This document shows, piece after piece, positions 44,571 to 52,582 of a stretch of 64,000 nt of DNA. The DNA lies in contig JAISWB010000028.1 in the NCBI GenBank assembly GCA_031271265.1, positions 87,942 to 151,941 on the forward strand. Direction: 5' to 3'. The position numbers were made by a program, and so were the translations under genes. Source of the DNA: Desulfovibrio sp. GTDB lineage: Bacteria > Desulfobacterota > Desulfovibrionia > Desulfovibrionales > Desulfovibrionaceae. Under the pieces are notes generated by a model, which saw nothing but the letters and a program-made list of their open reading frames with translations, had not been told where the DNA came from and did no database searches. Position 1 is the first letter of the stretch. The number at the start of each line of letters is the position of its first letter.

Positions 44571-44984
44571 CCTGAACCAGTCCGGGGCGGCCACGGGCTT
44601 GCCTTGCGCGTTCGTGCAGGCGTGTTCGGTCCATCCTTCGGCCAGAAGCGCGGTACCGGACTCGTCGAGGATGCGGTAGGCAAAGGTAAAGGAGGCGCGG
44701 CGCGGCTTCGCGACCCGGCAGGCCACCGTGAGCAGGTCGTCGTAGCGTGCGGGGCCGCGGTAGCGGCAAAGGGCTTCGCGCACGGGCAGGTAAATGCCGC
44801 GCGTTTCCACTTCTTTGTAGCTCAGGCCCCGGGCATGGGTAAACGCGGTGCGGGCGCGTTCAAAAATATGCAGGTATTCCGCATAATAGAGCACTCCCAT
44901 GCAATCCGTTTCCCCGTAGGAAACCCGGTGGAGGTACAGAACCTCGTCTTCCTGTGCCTGCGCTGAAGGCATGTTGTTCATCAT
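44547..44984 (-). CDS. YbgC-type acyl-CoA thioesterase
   Basis: This 145-residue hot-dog-fold hydrolase of the 4-hydroxybenzoyl-CoA thioesterase family contains the signature YGETDCMGVLYYAEYLHIFERAR with the catalytic Asp. Members hydrolyse short-chain or aromatic acyl-CoA, or acyl-ACP, in the cytosol. In many proteobacteria ybgC is linked to tol-pal genes, but not here. Three methionines lie within the first five codons; the first is taken. The leader (44985-45093) is a clear copy of the shared leader element, and degenerate copies of its 3' end follow the stop. Confidence 0.88.
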   Translation of the reverse strand: MMNNMPSAQAQEDEVLYLHRVSYGETDCMGVLYYAEYLHIFERARTAFTHARGLSYKEVETRGIYLPVREALCRYRGPARYDDLLTVACRVAKPRRASFTFAYRILDESGTALLAEGWTEHACTNAQGKPVAAPDWFRRAFFPPA

Positions 44985-45093
44985 ACTTTCCTTTATCAGA
45001 AATTTTTTTATGGTTTAAACCCTCTCACTTCAGGGAGATTCCCGCTTGACGCCCGGCAAAGCCGGGCATACCCTGCCGGTCATGGATTGAAAC
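44985..45093 (-). repeat. Shared leader element with CRISPR-like end (thioesterase copy)
   Basis: Towards the thioesterase the region reads GTTTCAATCCATG, a CCGG/CCGG stem, GCCCGGCTTTGCCGGGCGTC, AAGCGGGAATCTCCCTGAAG and TGAGAGGGTTTAAACC, then ATAAAAAAATTTCTGATAAA and GGAAAGT-ATG. The last 75 bp are nearly identical to the pfor leader at 57309-57382. ppiB on the other strand begins 31 bp beyond its far end. Confidence 0.85.
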
Positions 45094-45123
45094 AAGCAAG
45101 CAAGAAAGCAAGGAGACCGCGCA

Positions 45124-45630
45124 TTGGAAAATCCTCTTGTCCTGCTGGAGACCTCGTCGGGGGACATACTGCTCGAGCTTTTCCCCGACAAGGCGCCGGT
45201 AACGGTGGAAAACTTTCTGCGTTATGTGGACGACGGCTTCTACAGCGGCACGATTTTCCACCGCGTTATCAAGGGTTTCATGATTCAGGGAGGCGGCATG
45301 AGCATGCGCCTGCAAGAAAAGGCGACGCGGCCGCCCGTTGTCAACGAAGCGGCCAACGGGCTGACGAACGCGCGCGGCAGTCTGGCCATGGCCAGAACTT
45401 CCGAGCCGCACAGCGCGAGCTCCCAGTTCTTCATCAACACCGTCGACAACCCCGGCCTGGATTACAACTCGGCCGACAGGGAAGGCTTCGGTTACTGCGT
45501 CTTCGGGCAGGTGATCGACGGCATGGATGTCGTGGACAAGATTGAAAAAATCCGTGTGCGGACAATGGGTGAACATGGGGATGTGCCTGTGGATTCCGTG
45601 CTTATCGTCACCGCTTCGCGTTTCGAATAA
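45124..45630 (+). CDS. ppiB: Cytosolic cyclophilin peptidyl-prolyl isomerase
   Basis: This 168-residue cyclophilin without a signal peptide has FHRVIKGFMIQGGG, SLAMARTSEPHSASSQFFIN and GYCVFGQVIDG. The start is TTG at 45124: AAGGAG lies 8 bp upstream and the protein begins exactly where PpiB homologues do (MENPLVLLETSSGDI). It is a near relative of the exported cyclophilin at 38527, so the two are probably an old duplication with division of compartments. Confidence 0.94.
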   Translation: MENPLVLLETSSGDILLELFPDKAPVTVENFLRYVDDGFYSGTIFHRVIKGFMIQGGGMSMRLQEKATRPPVVNEAANGLTNARGSLAMARTSEPHSASSQFFINTVDNPGLDYNSADREGFGYCVFGQVIDGMDVVDKIEKIRVRTMGEHGDVPVDSVLIVTASRFE

Positions 45631-45653
45631 CAGTGTTTTCAAAGGAGACGCTT

Positions 45654-46133
45654 ATGTCCGCAATACTTCGCGACAGCCTGCTCGGCGCCGTCCAACACGC
45701 TTTCGACCTGATGAACGAGTTCACAGACCGTTGTCCGGATGAGGTCTGGACGGAAAACTTCGGCGGCTGGCCGATTTGGCAGCAGTGCTACCACTGTTTC
45801 AACGCCGTGAACTTTTTCCTGAGGCAGCGCGGCGATCCGGCCGGCGACACCCTCTTCCCTCCCGATGTGGGCAATCTGAACGAAGTGTCCCGAGAAACCC
45901 CTTCCCGGCAGGCGGTGAAAGATTTCGTGCTCAAGGAGCAGGCATGGGTGATGCGCTACGCGCAAGCGCTGGACGATGCGGCTTTGGCCGAAAAAAACGT
46001 AGGTCTTTCCGAGCGGTTCGGTCGCGACATGACCCATGCCGGAACGCTGGCCCTGATTGCCTCGCATACCATGTATCATCTCGGAACCTGCGACGCGGCC
46101 CTCAGACAGCGCGGCCTGCGCGGCGTGTTCTGA
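45654..46133 (+). CDS. DinB-like four-helix protein
   Basis: This 159-residue protein with the DinB/YfiT-type helical-bundle pattern includes a possible metal-binding set: His in QCYHCFNAVNFFL and the C-terminal SHTMYHLGTCDAAL with two His. Family members include thiol-dependent metalloenzymes and proteins of unknown role. AAAGGAG precedes the ATG at 45654. It follows ppiB by 23 bp. Its 3' end overlaps the convergent mobA by 32 bp. Confidence 0.75.
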   Translation: MSAILRDSLLGAVQHAFDLMNEFTDRCPDEVWTENFGGWPIWQQCYHCFNAVNFFLRQRGDPAGDTLFPPDVGNLNEVSRETPSRQAVKDFVLKEQAWVMRYAQALDDAALAEKNVGLSERFGRDMTHAGTLALIASHTMYHLGTCDAALRQRGLRGVF

Positions 46134-46761
46134 CCGCCGCGCGGCGTGTCCCGGCCCCGGCGCGTTCGGACTGCGCCCGTATGAAAGCAAGAGCCAGCGC
46201 CAGATCGGCTGGATAGTTGACGGTGAACAGCGGCAAGGCTTTCTCGGGCGCGCAGGGCACGCGGTGGATCAGGTTCCGTGGGATCAGTCGCGCGAGTGCC
46301 GCCTGACCCGCGCGCAGCCCTTGATCCAGAAAGGGCAGCGCGCCCGCCTCATAAATGCCCGGCAGGGCCGTATGGCGCCCGCAGGCGCCGTGGCTGAAGG
46401 CGGTCAGCACGGCGTCCGCGGGGCGTTGCGTCCGGGCCGCAAGCAGCTTGTGCAGAGTCGGCGCGTCAATGAACGGCATATCGCAGGGGAGCACGAGGCA
46501 GGCGCGCCCGCAACGGCGCAGGGCAGACGCAGTGCCGCCGGCGGGGCCGAGGTTCGGCCGGTCGTCCGGAATCCACGGAAAGTCGGGGTGTTCTCGTCCG
46601 ACAATGAGCGCGTTGCCGAGGATATCCTTGAGCAGGGCGGCAGTGCGGGCCAGAAGATCCGGCCCGTCCGGATGCATGCGCAGGGAAGCTTTATCCAGAC
46701 CCAGGCGGGAACTCGTTCCTCCGGCCGTGACGACGCCGGCAGGGTAATCAACGGCATCCAT
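46102..46761 (-). CDS. mobA: Molybdenum cofactor guanylyltransferase
   Basis: MobA attaches GMP to molybdopterin to give the bis-MGD cofactor used by formate dehydrogenases and other DMSO-reductase-family enzymes. The 219-residue chain begins with the nucleotidyltransferase loop GGTSSRLGLDKA (family GGxSxRMGxDK, with Leu for Met). It continues with GPAGGTASAL and LPCDMPFIDAPTL, and has NYPADL near the end. The last 30 residues are basic and poorly conserved and overlap the convergent DinB-like gene. No other molybdenum-cofactor gene is nearby. Confidence 0.87.
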   Translation of the reverse strand: MDAVDYPAGVVTAGGTSSRLGLDKASLRMHPDGPDLLARTAALLKDILGNALIVGREHPDFPWIPDDRPNLGPAGGTASALRRCGRACLVLPCDMPFIDAPTLHKLLAARTQRPADAVLTAFSHGACGRHTALPGIYEAGALPFLDQGLRAGQAALARLIPRNLIHRVPCAPEKALPLFTVNYPADLALALAFIRAQSERAGAGTRRAAVRTRRAGRAV

Positions 46762-46778
46762 TTCCTTTCTCTGGTGAT

Positions 46779-46916
46779 TATGTCACGCCTGTACTGCCGT
46801 AACAGGCGTGAGCAAAGCATAAAACGCGATTTTTGCTTTGCTCACGCCGCCTGCGGCGGCGCGCCCGGCTCAGCCCGGCGTCCGGCGTCATGACATTCCG
46901 TGAATGCCGTGACACT
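46779..46916 (-). repeat. Dispersed palindromic element, copy 2 (inverted)
   Basis: This is the inverted homologue of 19398-19536. It contains, on the plus strand, CACGCCTGT-N8-ACAGGCGTG, then GTGAGCAAAGCA...TGCTTTGCTCAC and CGCCGGACGCCGGGCTGAG-like parts read on the minus strand. The hairpins here are better preserved than in copy 1. It lies between mobA and the V4R gene. Confidence 0.85.
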
Positions 46917-47186
46917 AGTCTCAACCCGCAAAAACAACAAGAAAAAATGTTGCCGTTTTTTTGCCGACGGGCTTGCTTTTTTGCGGGCGCACACATATAT
47001 TTATTCCGCAGAATCATCTGCGCTGAAGCAGCCGTATCGTGCGGCGACCCGAACAGGGGCGCATGCAAAATGTGCCTGCCCGCAGTGCGCTTTTCCTCCG
47101 GCCCGGCGGATACAGGACGGAACGCATGGAAGCGCCGTTTGCGTTCGGGCTTGATTTACTCAATGCAAGCATGTCGGGAGAACATC
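46917..47186. other. 270-bp upstream region of the V4R-GGDEF pair
   Basis: There is no supported gene. The stretch CAAAAACAACAAGAAAAAAT (about 46930-46950) and a following T-rich segment form the most AT-rich part here. It is the likely site of the promoter for the V4R gene, but no clear -35/-10 pair stands out. Confidence 0.35.
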
Positions 47187-47714
47187 ATGGCAGACAGGCA
47201 GTATGAATTTTCGTGGGACTTTATCGGTGATGTGGAAGAAGGACGCCCCAACCTCGGCAACACCACGCGCATTGAGGTTTACAGACTGTTCCAGTATACC
47301 CTGCGGGATGTTCTGGAGGAGAAATTCGGCACGGAAGTTGCGGACAGCATCCTTTTCGATGCCGGATACAAGGCGGGCCTCAATTTCTGCAAGCAGTTCA
47401 TCAATGAGACGTCGTCGGACCTGAACGTTTACATTGAAAAAGTCAAACAGACGCTCCTGGATCTGAAAATCGGCATCCTGCGCGTAGAAAGCGCCGATAC
47501 GGAAAAATGCACCTTTGTCCTGACCGTTGCCGAAGATCTGGACTGTTCGGGTCTTCCGGACATGGGGCACGCGGTCTGTACCTATGACGAAGGCTTCATC
47601 GCCGGTATATTTTATGCATTCGGCGGCCAAATGCTGAACGTCAAGGAAAGCGACTGCTGGTGTACCGGTGACCGAACCTGCCGTTTTCACGTCACCCCGA
47701 TGTCGCCCGCTTGA
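47187..47714 (+). CDS. V4R-domain sensory protein
   Basis: The protein is 175 residues long. Residues 55-175 match the V4R (4-vinyl reductase) domain, a small-molecule-binding fold. The end DCWCTGDRTCRFHV carries the conserved cysteines thought to bind a metal or hydrocarbon ligand. GGGAG precedes the ATG at 47187. It is followed 39 bp later by a diguanylate cyclase. Stand-alone V4R proteins often pair with a signalling partner, so it is likely that this protein senses a ligand and modulates the cyclase. That link is inferred from adjacency only. Confidence 0.8.
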   Translation: MADRQYEFSWDFIGDVEEGRPNLGNTTRIEVYRLFQYTLRDVLEEKFGTEVADSILFDAGYKAGLNFCKQFINETSSDLNVYIEKVKQTLLDLKIGILRVESADTEKCTFVLTVAEDLDCSGLPDMGHAVCTYDEGFIAGIFYAFGGQMLNVKESDCWCTGDRTCRFHVTPMSPA

Positions 47715-47753
47715 CGCGGCGAAACAGGCGGTACAGGCAAACCGGTTTTTGCC

Positions 47754-48743
47754 ATGGGCGAGATGCACGCACCATTACAAGCTCAGGCCGGACAGACGCT
47801 CGCTGTTCCGGCACGGCAGCCTGCGGACGGCACGGCTCTTGCAGAAGCGGTAGTGGAGCACCTGCTGCAGGTTGCGGCGTCGCCGAGGTTTAAGGACGAA
47901 ACCGTGCCGGAGGCTTTGCGCGGCATAAAAAACTTCGAACAGTTGCTTGCCATAATCTGGGCAACCCGCAAAATGACCCTGGCCCTGTCTAAAGGCGACC
48001 TGGAGTACCGCTCCCCGGAAAAAGGCATCATTATGGGAGCGTTGAAATCCTTTCAGTCCGCCCTGAAACACCTGACATGGCAGACGCAATGCATCGCCGG
48101 CGGCGATTACGGCCACAAGGTGAGCTTTCTTGGTGACTTTTCTGAAGCGTTCAACTACATGGCCGCGCAGTTGGCACAACGTATCTCCCTGCTCAACAGC
48201 ACAAATGAAGAATACAAGAATATATCTGAAGAATACAAGAATATGTCCTTTCGGGATGCACTGACCGGCATATACAACCGTAAGGCGTTCATGCACTTTG
48301 CAGAAGATATATTCACAACGATTAAACCCGATATTTCAACCTTGATCATCGCCGATATTGATAAATTCAAAACCTTTAACGACGTCTACGGGCATCTCTG
48401 CGGCGATGAGGTGCTGAAGCTCTTTGCAAACTACCTTGCTCACGCCCTGCGTCCCGGCGATATATGCAGCCGCTACGGCGGGGAAGAATTTCTCATGCTG
48501 TTGCCCGGCATGCCCTTGGCCGTAGGCTTGATGATCGGGGAACGGCTGCGCGCCGGCGTTGAAAAGCTGCGTTTGCACTTCGCAGGCAAGGAATTGCAGA
48601 TTACCTCCAGTTTCGGCGTCTGTGAAATCGGCCTCATGCCTGAAGACATACCGTTTGACGACTTCATCCGCTCATGCATCGGCAGGGCTGATGAGAATCT
48701 GTACAAGGCCAAGGAAGGTGGGCGCAACAGGGTCGTCGGCTGA
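47754..48743 (+). CDS. Diguanylate cyclase (GGDEF domain)
   Basis: The 329-residue cytosolic protein makes the second messenger c-di-GMP. A helical N-terminal part (1-160) is followed by the GGDEF domain (about 165-329) with YGGEEFLMLLPG, an active variant. The inhibitory site RPGD lies five residues before the GGEEF motif, so product inhibition is expected. The linker contains the exact duplication EEYKNISEEYKNMS, encoded by a 21-bp repeat. This inserts two helical turns between sensor and output and could change coupling. The start is uncertain: ATG 47754 or 47763; neither has a good ribosome-binding site. Confidence 0.92.
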   Translation: MGEMHAPLQAQAGQTLAVPARQPADGTALAEAVVEHLLQVAASPRFKDETVPEALRGIKNFEQLLAIIWATRKMTLALSKGDLEYRSPEKGIIMGALKSFQSALKHLTWQTQCIAGGDYGHKVSFLGDFSEAFNYMAAQLAQRISLLNSTNEEYKNISEEYKNMSFRDALTGIYNRKAFMHFAEDIFTTIKPDISTLIIADIDKFKTFNDVYGHLCGDEVLKLFANYLAHALRPGDICSRYGGEEFLMLLPGMPLAVGLMIGERLRAGVEKLRLHFAGKELQITSSFGVCEIGLMPEDIPFDDFIRSCIGRADENLYKAKEGGRNRVVG

Positions 48744-48834
48744 AACAGGAAAAGGTGTTTACTGTACCCGCGCACGGTCCCCTTGAGATACACTGCGCCT
48801 CGTCGGCCGAGACAGGAACAGGTGTTTACTGTAC
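48733..48834 (+). repeat. Duplicated 3' end of the diguanylate cyclase gene
   Basis: Positions 48733-48767 and 48800-48834 match at about 31 of 35 bases (TCGTCGGC, GACAGGA/AAACAGGA, AGGTGTTTACTGTAC). The first copy contains the TGA stop codon of the GGDEF gene. In the second that triplet reads CGA. Confidence 0.85.
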
Positions 48835-48907
48835 TGCGGGAGAGTTTTCCGGGGGCGGCGTTGCCGGGATTTCGGAAAAGCGCCTGCCTTGTCCGGGGTT
48901 CGCTCCG

Positions 48908-48932
48908 GAGCAATTTCGCCGTGAAATTGCTC
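48908..48932. terminator. Hairpin between the cyclase and the secreted-protein genes
   Basis: GAGCAATTTC and its complement GAAATTGCTC are separated by GCCGT. It lies 165 bp after the cyclase stop and is the only strong hairpin in the spacer. The lack of a T run makes the terminator role uncertain. Confidence 0.45.
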
Positions 48933-49017
48933 TAAACCCGGTGGAAGATCAGGCGATAAGACGGTAATCTCAGCATAGTCACGGTTTTTTTCCAACGCAT
49001 ATGCCGGGGGTCTGTGG

Positions 49018-49863
49018 ATGAAAAACGTCATACAATGTGTTCTGCTCTGCTTCTCGGCGGGGCTGATTTTCACGGCGCAGGCCGCATGGGCCGAAGGCGG
49101 CAACCGGTCGTCGCCGCCGGCTGCGGCGCCCGGTGCCGTCCGCACGGTCCGGGCCACCGCGCCCGTCACGAGCGCCGACATTGCGCGCCGCGCGCAGCCT
49201 GCCGCGCCGCGCTTCCAGACTGCCCGAACCATGTCGGGCGAAAAAATTCACCCTGCCGGCGCAGGAACGCCGAAAACCTCATCCGTCGCAACTTCGCCCC
49301 CGGCCGGGAACGTGCCGGGAACGAAAAAGAACAGGGCCACAAAACCGGGACTCGCCGGCTTTGCCGCATCCCCTTTCACTGCCTCCGGAGCCGGCGCGCT
49401 ACCCGGCGCAACAAAAACCCGGCACTACGGCCCTGGTCCGGAACAAAAGAATGCCGAAGCGCCCCTGACGCTCGGGGACAAGCAAAACATCACCGTCAGC
49501 GCACAGTCCGAGCCGCAACAGACCGACCGCCTGACCCGGGGGCGCGCGGCTTTCGCCGGAGGGCCGGAACGTATAGGCCGCATCAATGACAAAGAAAGCA
49601 CGGAAGTCAGCATGAGCTACAAACTGAACCAGGATACGGCCGGCCGCGTCACCGTCAACCCCAACGACCCCGATTCACCCCTGTACCGCCCGGCGGAAAG
49701 AAGCCGGAACCTGAACGGCGCCGGCCTGTACATGGATATGTCGGTGAGCGAAGACCTGAACGTAACTCTGGGCGGCGAATACAGCAACGTGCAGGATTCG
49801 CGCCCCGCCGGCAGGACGGACGGAGCCGCCGGCGCAGCCCTCGGCTTCACCTGGAATTTTTAA
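49018..49863 (+). CDS. Secreted protein with outer-membrane-barrel-like C-terminus
   Basis: The protein is 281 residues with a signal peptide (VIQCVLLCFSAGLIFTAQAA, cut before EGG). Residues 25-190 are low-complexity (Ala, Pro, Thr, Arg). Residues 195-281 contain amphipathic strands (STEVSMSYKLNQ, GAGLYMDMSVSEDLNVTLGG, AALGFTWNF). The chain ends in Phe with alternating aromatic residues, the pattern recognised by the BAM machinery for outer-membrane insertion. With only about four strands it would have to oligomerise, as trimeric autotransporter-like anchors do. It has no recognisable relatives by eye. It follows the V4R-cyclase pair, but its own promoter is likely. Confidence 0.6.
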   Translation: MKNVIQCVLLCFSAGLIFTAQAAWAEGGNRSSPPAAAPGAVRTVRATAPVTSADIARRAQPAAPRFQTARTMSGEKIHPAGAGTPKTSSVATSPPAGNVPGTKKNRATKPGLAGFAASPFTASGAGALPGATKTRHYGPGPEQKNAEAPLTLGDKQNITVSAQSEPQQTDRLTRGRAAFAGGPERIGRINDKESTEVSMSYKLNQDTAGRVTVNPNDPDSPLYRPAERSRNLNGAGLYMDMSVSEDLNVTLGGEYSNVQDSRPAGRTDGAAGAALGFTWNF

Positions 49864-49895
49864 GGTGTTCCACTATATCTGCGCGGGAAACGACG

Positions 49896-51875
49896 TCAAT
49901 CCGGCGTATACAGAGAGCGCCAATTCGTGTCCTCCCTGAGGGGAGGCTGTTCATTTTTGTCCAGAATGCAGTCGCCGAGCACGAGGTAGTCCATTTCCGT
50001 CCGCATGAAACAGAGGTAGGCGTCTTCGGGCGTGCAGACCAACGGCTCGCCGCGCACGTTGAAACTGGTGTTCACCAGTACCGGGCAGCCGTGCCGCATA
50101 TTGAAGGCGTCGAGCAGTTTGCGGTAGCGCGGGTTGGTCGCCCGGCTCACCGTCTGCACACGCGCGGAATAATCCACATGCGTAACGGCCGGCAAGGTTG
50201 ATCGCACGAAGTAAAGGCGCTCCGTAAGAGACATGGCCTCGTAGTCGTCCGGCAGGGGTTTGCGCAGGCTTTCGCGCACAGGGGCCACCACCAGCATATA
50301 GGGCGAGATGCTCTTCAGGTCGAAAAATTCCGCGCCTGCCTCCTCGGGAACGGACGGGGCAAAAGGCCGGAAGCTTTCGCGGTACTTGATCTTGAGGTTG
50401 AGGCGCTTCTGCATGTCCGGGTTGCGCGGGTCGGCAAGGATGCTGCGGTTGCCCAGGGCGCGCGGGCCGTATTCCATTCTTCCCTGGAACCAGCCCAATA
50501 CGGCGCCGCCGGCAATCAGGTCGGCCGCCGCGTTGCACAACTCGTCTTCGTTCCCGTACAGCACGAAAGGCGCTTTCAGCCTGCGGCAGGAGCGCAGTAT
50601 CGCCTCGCGGGAAAACTCCGGCCCCAGATACGCGCCCTGCATGGCATCTCCGCCGGCGGGCAGGAAACCGTCCGAGCCTTGCCCGGCGCGGCCTGCGGGG
50701 TTTTGCGGGGAGGGATCTCCGTCGCCGGCGTTCGCCGCTTTCAGCGCGCGCGGCCGGCCCAGGCCGATGTACAGGCGCGCCAGAGCCGCACCCAGCGCCC
50801 CGCCTGCATCGCCGGACGCGGGTTGCACCCAGATGTCGTCGAACAGGCCGCTTTCCCACAGTTTGCCGTTGGCAACGCAGTTCAGGGCAACGCCGCCCGC
50901 CAGACAGAGCCGGCGGCTGCCGGTCAGTTGTCCGGCCGTCCGGGCAATGCGCAGCACGATGTCCTCAGTGACGTTCTGCACGGCAAGGGCCATATCCATG
51001 TATTCCTGCTCCACGACATCGGCTTCCGGTGCGCGGGGCGGGACGCCGAAAAGTCCTTGCCAGCGTTTCTCGTCGTACATGCGGAATCCGACGGCATACG
51101 CGAAAAAGTCCATATTGAGAAAAAACGACCCGTCGTGCCTGATATCCACCAGATTGCGCCGGATTTTTTCCTCATAGGCGGCAACTCGTCCACCCTGTCG
51201 CAGACCGTAGGGGGCAAGGCCCATGAGCTTGTATTCGCCGCTGTTCACCTTGAAGCCGCAGTATGCTGTGAACGCCGAGTACAAAAGCCCCAGGGAATGC
51301 GGGAAATGCAGTTCCCGCAGGGTGCTTATCGTGTTGCCCCGCCCGTGGGCAAGGGAGGTGGTGGTCCATTCGCCGACCCCGTCGAGGGTGACTACGGCTG
51401 CTTCCTCAAAGGGCGACGGGAAAAAGGCCGAAGCCGCGTGCGACAGGTGGTGTTCCGGAAAAAAGAAGGGCGGAAGGGGAATTTTTTCCGCGCCCGGCCC
51501 GCAAAGCGCGCGCAATTCTTTTTCCAGCATGGCGCGCATGAACAGTTTTTCCTTGATCCATACGGACATGGACGCGATAAAGCTCGCCGGACCGCGCGGG
51601 GCGAAGGCGTGGTAGGTTTCCAGCAGGCGCTCGAACTTGAGGAAGGGCTTTTCGTAGAACACGACGCTGTCCAGATCGGTCAAAGACAGGCCATCTTCGT
51701 CAAGCAGAAAGCGCACGGCACCCGCAGGAAAGGAGGGGTCGTGCTTTTTGCGGGAAAAGCGTTCTTCCTGTGCCGCCCCGGCAATGTGCCCGTCACGGAG
51801 CAGCACGGCGGCGCTGTCGTGGTACCAGGCGGATATGCCGAGGATGTACAAGGGGGTTTGCGTTGCGGCGTCCAT
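49896..51875 (-). CDS. NodU/CmcH-family carbamoyltransferase
   Basis: This enzyme transfers a carbamoyl group from carbamoyl phosphate, through an adenylate, to a hydroxyl of a sugar or secondary metabolite. The 659-residue length is usual. The N-terminal ASKHA-type domain has ILGISAWYHDSAAVLL, EERFSRKKHD, FPEHHLSHAASAFF and VTLDGVGEWTTT. The C-terminal YrdC-like part has GRMEYGPRALGNRSILADPR and VNTSFNVRGEPLVCTP. It ends a four-gene set with DUF5989, SxtJ and SGNH proteins, a combination found repeatedly in polysaccharide or surface-glycan loci. The substrate cannot be told from sequence. Confidence 0.92.
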   Translation of the reverse strand: MDAATQTPLYILGISAWYHDSAAVLLRDGHIAGAAQEERFSRKKHDPSFPAGAVRFLLDEDGLSLTDLDSVVFYEKPFLKFERLLETYHAFAPRGPASFIASMSVWIKEKLFMRAMLEKELRALCGPGAEKIPLPPFFFPEHHLSHAASAFFPSPFEEAAVVTLDGVGEWTTTSLAHGRGNTISTLRELHFPHSLGLLYSAFTAYCGFKVNSGEYKLMGLAPYGLRQGGRVAAYEEKIRRNLVDIRHDGSFFLNMDFFAYAVGFRMYDEKRWQGLFGVPPRAPEADVVEQEYMDMALAVQNVTEDIVLRIARTAGQLTGSRRLCLAGGVALNCVANGKLWESGLFDDIWVQPASGDAGGALGAALARLYIGLGRPRALKAANAGDGDPSPQNPAGRAGQGSDGFLPAGGDAMQGAYLGPEFSREAILRSCRRLKAPFVLYGNEDELCNAAADLIAGGAVLGWFQGRMEYGPRALGNRSILADPRNPDMQKRLNLKIKYRESFRPFAPSVPEEAGAEFFDLKSISPYMLVVAPVRESLRKPLPDDYEAMSLTERLYFVRSTLPAVTHVDYSARVQTVSRATNPRYRKLLDAFNMRHGCPVLVNTSFNVRGEPLVCTPEDAYLCFMRTEMDYLVLGDCILDKNEQPPLREDTNWRSLYTPD

Positions 51876-51887
51876 GCCTGCGCGTCC

Positions 51888-52037
51888 CTAAAAAAGCGTG
51901 TAGATGAACGGCGCGACAACCGTGCCGCTCGCAAACAGGATGATCGCCCCGAAAAACAGCAGCAGCGCGATCAGGGGCAGGAGCCAGTATTTTTTGCGTA
52001 CCCGCAAAAACAGCAGAAGTTCGGAGAGAAAATTCAT
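51888..52037 (-). CDS. DUF5989-type 49-residue membrane protein
   Basis: This small gene (49 codons, ATG at 52037, TAG at 51888) lies 12 bp before the carbamoyltransferase. The protein begins MNFLSELLLFLRVRKKYWLL and ends APFIYTLF. It has one transmembrane helix (PLIALLLFFGAIILFASG) after a basic amphipathic start. This is the pattern of DUF5989, a small protein habitually found next to carbamoyltransferases and SxtJ. AAGGAAG precedes the ATG. Its role is unknown; the conserved pairing suggests that it anchors or regulates the carbamoyltransferase at the membrane. Confidence 0.85.
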   Translation of the reverse strand: MNFLSELLLFLRVRKKYWLLPLIALLLFFGAIILFASGTVVAPFIYTLF

Positions 52038-52150
52038 ACAAACTTCCTTGATTGTTTACAACTTCCCCATTCAGGGAAATTTTTCATTCACTTCAGGGAA
52101 ATTCTACCTTCCCTTCAGGTAGATTCTACCTTGACTCCCGGCAAGTCGGG
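52038..52150 (-). repeat. Shared leader element, variant with three hairpin units (DUF5989 gene)
   Basis: Towards the gene: CCCGACTTGCCGGGAGTCAA, then three successive units ending TACCTGAAGGGAAGGTAG, TTTCCCTGAAGTGAA and TTTCCCTGAATGGGGAAG, and AAGGAAGTTTGT-ATG. The TGAA core between CCC and GGG is the same as in the dapL, tatD, thioesterase and pfor leaders, but here it is tandemly multiplied. Confidence 0.7.
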
Positions 52151-52174
52151 AATATCCTTTCGCCGATCTCTTCC

Positions 52175-52582
52175 TTAAAAAAGATTTTCCAGGTCTTGTG
52201 CCGTATAGCGATGTTCACGCACAATAAAGGCCGAACCTTGTCCTTTGCCGTAGGCTTTCAGACGCAGACTGTCTTTCCCGAGCACCCTGCGGACCAGGGC
52301 AACGGGCAGGACCGGCACAATGTAGATAAGACCGAAGATGATCCGCGAACTCACAAGACTCATATGATAAGCCAGACCGAACCAGAGTCGTGCCGGCACG
52401 GTCAGCAGCTTCGGGAAAAGCATGGCAAACAGGGTGAAAGCCATGAGTACGTAAAGCAGGAACGTTTCGCCGGTAAAAAACCAGATGAGCTGGAGCAGAA
52501 AAATCAGGGCAAGGGCGGTGTCCCTTTGCTGCACAGGCCCGATATCCGTGTTCCGCATGCCTTCCTCCCGATGCGTGTTCAA
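52175..52582 (-). CDS. SxtJ-family membrane protein
   Basis: The protein is 135 residues with two transmembrane stretches (about 22-60, ALALIFLLQLIWFF and LLYVLMAFTLFAMLFPKLL) and a further hydrophobic hairpin at 75-95. The C-terminus is basic and cytosolic. It fits the SxtJ family, named from saxitoxin clusters and commonly found beside carbamoyltransferases. Its ATG overlaps the stop of the SGNH gene (ATGA), so translation is coupled. It is separated from the DUF5989 gene by the 113-bp leader element. Confidence 0.8.
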   Translation of the reverse strand: MNTHREEGMRNTDIGPVQQRDTALALIFLLQLIWFFTGETFLLYVLMAFTLFAMLFPKLLTVPARLWFGLAYHMSLVSSRIIFGLIYIVPVLPVALVRRVLGKDSLRLKAYGKGQGSAFIVREHRYTAQDLENLF

